Shown here: one piece after another, positions 62,825 to 64,000 of the stretch | Layout: each line of letters begins with the position of its first letter | Numbering within the stretch: position 1 is the stretch's first letter | Assembly: GCF_037325665.1 (NCBI RefSeq) | Contig: NC_090246.1 | Coordinates: 62,395,622 to 62,459,621, forward strand | Source of the DNA: Littorina saxatilis | Taxonomy: Eukaryota; Mollusca; Gastropoda; Littorinimorpha; Littorinidae | Direction: 5' to 3' | Length of the DNA stretch: 64,000 nt | Translations under genes and position numbers: made by a program | Notes under the pieces: model-generated | The model's database searches: none | Told to the model about the DNA's origin: nothing | What the model saw: only the letters and a program-made list of their open reading frames with translations

Positions 62825-63007
62825 CAGCGGAACCCCCATTTTAAGACCTCTACAAATCTGAGAAAATCAGGTCTTAAAACGAAGAGTCTCAAAGTGGAGG
62901 TGAATTTACTGATGTTATGAGCAGAAAACCTGAAAATGCAAGGTCTTAAAATGGGGAAAGTCTTAAACTGGAGGGTCTTACAAGGAGGGGGGGGCGGGGG
63001 TTCCACT
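62825..63007. mobile_element. Tigger/pogo-type MITE
   Basis: Inverted ends CAGCGGAACCCCCATTTTAA and (inverse) AGTGGAACCCCCGCCCCC, with repeated AGGTCTTAAAA motifs inside. Matches the CAGTGGAACCCC type of end seen inside the Tigger-like element at 52.6 kb. Confidence 0.65.
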
Positions 63008-64000
63008 AAACCCTATATTCAAGTTTCAGTTTTTATCTCAGACATTAGAACGTTAAACCCTATTTTATTTGTTATTTCTGGCCTTAGCTGACTGATTGAA
63101 CTTACAGATAAATTCACTTTTTAAAAATGTCATCACTTTTACAAGTGGTAGACTCCAGCCATAAGTCTCTGTATTTCCACTGTGAAACATATTACCGTGG
63201 GTCTCCTTAGGTTTACACTTATAAAGTCCTGATAATAAATACAACAACAAAATTTAAAAACATAAAATAAATGTACAAAAAACATGATAAAATATTAAAA
63301 TCTGGAGTATACAACATAGTTCATATTTTGCCCTCCTGAAATTGAAGTAAAGGCATGTAAACACTCCTCCCTTCTTCCAGCACAACACATCGCAAAACTG
63401 GCCCCTTTTGAAAGTCTTGACAATGATAATCTCATTTCTTTCTTTCTTATCGGGGGCTTACCAAAAAGCAAAAAACAACAACAAAAGAAGAAGAAGAAAT
63501 GAAAATTACCACATGTCCATTAATGATCACTTTCTTTGCATATTGAACTTGATCTGCAAAAAAACCAGATATTGTATTGTAAAAACTGGTTTCTGCAAGG
63601 TTTTCTTTAGAAAGGTAGAGAAAAGAGGAAAAAAAGGTAGGCAAAAGGTAGCACACACATAAACTAATAAATCCCACATCAGCGCCTCGTCTTACAGTTA
63701 CACAGATCAATACCAATGCAAAGTTTTAAATGATTTTCACAGGATCAACACAAATGACTTTCAGTCTCAAATATCAAAAATCTACCTCATTCTCTACAGC
63801 TCACTCTATTGACCAATAAATACACTCATTATCACCTGCAATAAATAAGGTGCGCATTAACAGCAAGGCATCAAGTTAATTCTTCTCAGTTGAAGAATAT
63901 GGCCTAAGATATGTTGCTCTAAAATACAAAATTTCTGAAAACATTGTAGTCTTACGTTCTTGAAAAGATAGACTGTGAATTTGCTACTCTAACTATACAC
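63008..64000. other. No gene seen
   Basis: AT-rich sequence, probably intron or upstream sequence of the gene ending at 60191. No exon or repeat is supported. Confidence 0.4.

Overview
The window is animal nuclear DNA: long genes with many GT-AG introns, metazoan protein families (DNAJC7, an ankyrin-SOCS-box protein, a TK2/dNK nucleoside kinase) and a heavy load of SINEs, MITEs and larger transposons. The repeat mix (tRNA-derived SINEs with CAAA, GAA or TTGA tails, Helitron, hAT, piggyBac-, Tc1/mariner- and Tigger-like elements, a DIRS fossil) suggests a mollusc, most likely a marine gastropod. That assignment is inference; no species marker is present.

Host genes. (1) 283-1938, minus: first four coding exons of a TK2/dNK-type deoxynucleoside kinase; the rest lies off the low-coordinate edge. 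(2) 7065-7201, minus: an orphan first exon of an unrecognised gene. (3) 12366-12633, minus: a short zinc-binding-like exon with a frame change, related to a domain inside a hAT element at 46.4 kb. (4) 16508-33633, minus: complete DNAJC7 in 13 coding exons, about 519 residues, TPR repeats followed by a J domain. (5) 33873-40193, plus: complete ASB-like gene, 356 residues, seven coding exons; its five central exons are 99 nt each and encode one 33-residue ankyrin repeat apiece. Genes 4 and 5 are head to head with only 239 bp between start codons; that gap holds a full CRE and a TATA-like box. (6) 59012-59287, plus: a plausible exon of unknown gene. (7) 60191-60859, minus: the last exon of an unrecognised acidic, proline-rich protein.

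Between and inside the genes almost everything is repeat. 2.2-9.8 kb: hAT-like elements, a foldback-like element with inverted 16-bp tandem arrays, and SINEs. DNAJC7 introns: LINE relic, SINEs, a Helitron, hairpin MITEs, a 1.36-kb element with perfect 29-bp terminal repeats, and a TTAA-flanked piggyBac-like element. 44.4-50.7 kb: a hAT element swollen by another repeat family, a TA-flanked mariner-type element loaded with smaller repeats, and SINEs. 50.7-58.7 kb: a broken DIRS-type retroelement fossil carrying a SINE, which carries a LINE piece, which carries a Tigger/pogo transposon.

No single new multi-gene system is evident. The most notable items are the DNAJC7/ASB bidirectional promoter, the four-level transposon nest with a recognisable DIRS circle-junction region, and a repeat family packed with nuclear-receptor half-sites that occurs as two near-identical inverted copies on either side of the shared promoter.
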